27,129 bases of DNA from Isoetes engelmannii (Eukaryota; Streptophyta; Lycopodiopsida; Isoetales; Isoetaceae), in the NCBI GenBank assembly GCA_011763485.2, contig JAANSK020088908.1:1-27129 (forward strand), written 5' to 3'. Positions 26,140 through 27,129 of the stretch are shown piece after piece (position 1 is the stretch's first letter; every line of letters starts with the position of its first letter). The notes under the pieces were generated by a model. That model did no database searches. It worked only from the letters and a program-made list of their open reading frames with translations, and was not told where the DNA came from. Made by a program: the position numbers and the translations under genes.

Positions 26140-26887
26140 TGAATTTCTTATATTTTTTCTAGATTAAATTAATTTAAATTATATTTTTCTATAGTTTTTA
26201 TATTTTTTCTAGATTAAATTAAATCAAACTAAATTAAATTATATTTTTGTATATTTTTTTCTAGATCTTTTATATTTTTTCTAGTTTTTTTTCTTTTCTT
26301 TTTTTTTTTTTTTTGTACCAAATAACGTCGATAATCGACGTCTTACGTGGACGTGCACCTGGCAGCCACGTGCAACCTGCATGGCAGGGGGCGACGGCAA
26401 CCCAGCTGTCTTGCCATGTCAGACAGCCGTCGATAATCGACGATAACGACGTGGCGCCACATGCAACCCACGTGGCAGGAGCGGATGGCCACCGCGCAGT
26501 CTTGCCACGTCAGCACGCCGTCGATAATCGACGTGGCGACACGCGGCAGGAGACGACGGCCACCGAGCTGGCACGCCTTGCCACATCAACTATCCGTCGA
26601 TTATCGACGTCGGTGATGTGGTGCCTCGGTGGCATGCGGAGACGCCTGACGCGCTGGCGAAAGGATGCCACGTGGCCTGGCCGACGATGATCGATGGCCC
26701 CACGTCGAACGTTCGGCGGTTTCTTTGCGGCGACTATTTCGACGGCCAGGCGTCGAATTATCGACGGCAAGGCGTCGAGGTTCGACGGCCAGGCGTCGAC
26801 TATTGTCGGCCAGACGACGATTATCGTCGGCGCATCGACGGCCAGGCGTCGAAATAGCCGTCGAAAACCAGCATTTATTCTGTAGTG
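26140..26887. mobile_element. Right end of a CACTA (En/Spm) transposon
   Basis: Ends CTGTAGTG at 26887, i.e. CACTACAGAATAAATGCTG read inward, the standard CACTA terminal inverted repeat. The subterminal region has dense repeats, as is typical for this superfamily. There are four copies of the near-palindrome CGTCGAT(A/T)ATCGACG (26326, 26428, 26519, 26595) with ~75-100-bp spacing. Then GACGGCCAGGCGTCGA variants lie at 26743-26850. The left side (26140-26318) is a homopolymer-rich AT tract with repeats of TTTTTTCTAGATTAAATTA. No transposase is seen and the other terminus was not found. Confidence 0.8.
26326..26609. repeat. CGTCGATAATCGACG subterminal repeats
   Basis: Four near-palindromic 15-mers in a tandem array with intervening TTGCCA(C/T)GTCA and CACGTGGCAGG-type blocks. 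These are candidate binding sites for the element's own DNA-binding protein. The GC-rich array makes long Arg-rich open frames on both strands that are not genes. Confidence 0.85.
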
Positions 26888-27129
26888 AGGCTCGACCATG
26901 GTCAGTTCCAACCTGATCAACAGCTAATCCAATTGACGTTAGAGGAGCCTGAGGAGGAAGAGGAGGAGGAGGACAAGGAAAAGGAAGAGCACTATGTTGG
27001 GCCTAGAAAAGAGCGTCCCAATATTATGGGCTTGCTCCATATGATCCTAAGATTGATTTGAAGGAAGGCCAATATTTAATCGTCAGGCCACCAGACGAAG
27101 AGATTTATCCTATTTGGTTGGGGTATTGC
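26888..27129 (+). CDS. Unrecognised acidic coding fragment at window edge
   Basis: Directly outside the CACTA terminus an open frame reads LDHGQFQPDQQLIQLTLEEP, then a run of Glu/Asp/Lys, then HYVGPRKERPN (to about 27022). A one-base shift then continues as GLAPYDPKIDLKEGQYLIV and RPPDEEIYPIWLGYC to the window end. The two halves fit together in sense and style, so this is probably one exon of a gene or mobile element with a single deleted base, interrupted by the CACTA insertion. I do not recognise the family and give no function. Confidence 0.45.

Noticed and set aside
26326-26609. CRISPR-like array (regular short near-palindromic repeats)
   Set aside because: The genome is clearly plant, spacing is irregular (102, 91, 76), the 'spacers' resemble each other and there is no cas gene; CACTA subterminal repeats explain it.
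26313-26920. Arg-rich open frames on both strands near the right edge
   Set aside because: They arise from CG-rich subterminal repeats of the CACTA element and overlap in up to four frames without recognisable domains.

Overview
This window is nuclear DNA of a land plant. It carries the C-terminal half of one host gene and a dense, nested load of transposable elements. The host gene is recognisable as FZL (FZO-like), the chloroplast dynamin-related GTPase, from six exons that splice cleanly in phase and together encode 441 residues: 7385-7471, 7562-8002, 10872-11036, 11112-11351, 22382-22497 and 24552-24828. All use GT-AG sites and none contains an internal stop, so this half of the gene looks functional. 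The N-terminal half, with GTPase motifs G1-G3, must lie upstream of the window. Plastid biology, plant-type Ty1/copia elements primed by initiator Met-tRNA, L1-type LINEs, a tRNA-derived SINE and a CACTA terminus all point to a green plant. I cannot place it more finely; a non-seed plant is a guess only.

Layout. 1-688: a minisatellite and a short GC-rich patch. 689-5738: a decayed Ty1/copia element with both LTRs (Copia-A). 5739-7161: a patchwork of minus-strand copia LTRs and a 412-bp inverted repeat made of two copia pol 3' ends. 7385-8002: the first two FZL exons. 8003-10871: an intron holding an antisense LINE and extra LINE 3' ends. 10872-11351: two more exons. 11352-22381: an 11-kb intron. 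It contains a 968-bp tandem duplication that copied the end of an FZL exon, a second copia element (Copia-B, 12985-20016) that hosts a 5'-inverted LINE and a polyadenylated retroposon, a SINE, and an antisense LINE reverse transcriptase fragment. 22382-24828: the last two FZL exons, separated by a 2-kb intron with another LINE remnant. After the gene come a poly(A) signal, a foldback element (25375-25824), the end of a CACTA transposon (to 26887) and an unrecognised acidic coding fragment at the right edge.

The parts do not form an operon or a multi-gene system. FZL is the only working gene I can support; the rest is mobile DNA in its introns and flanks. I found no convincing new biological system. 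The observations most worth a second look are: a stem-loop with the same stem (AGACC/GGTCT) but different loops at the 3' ends of LINE copies in both orientations; a LINE with the inv(5' part)-3' part structure expected from twin priming; the young exon-plus-LTR duplication inside FZL; the copia-derived inverted repeat; and a region-wide excess of short tandem duplications (8-186 bp) that account for several of the frame breaks in the elements.
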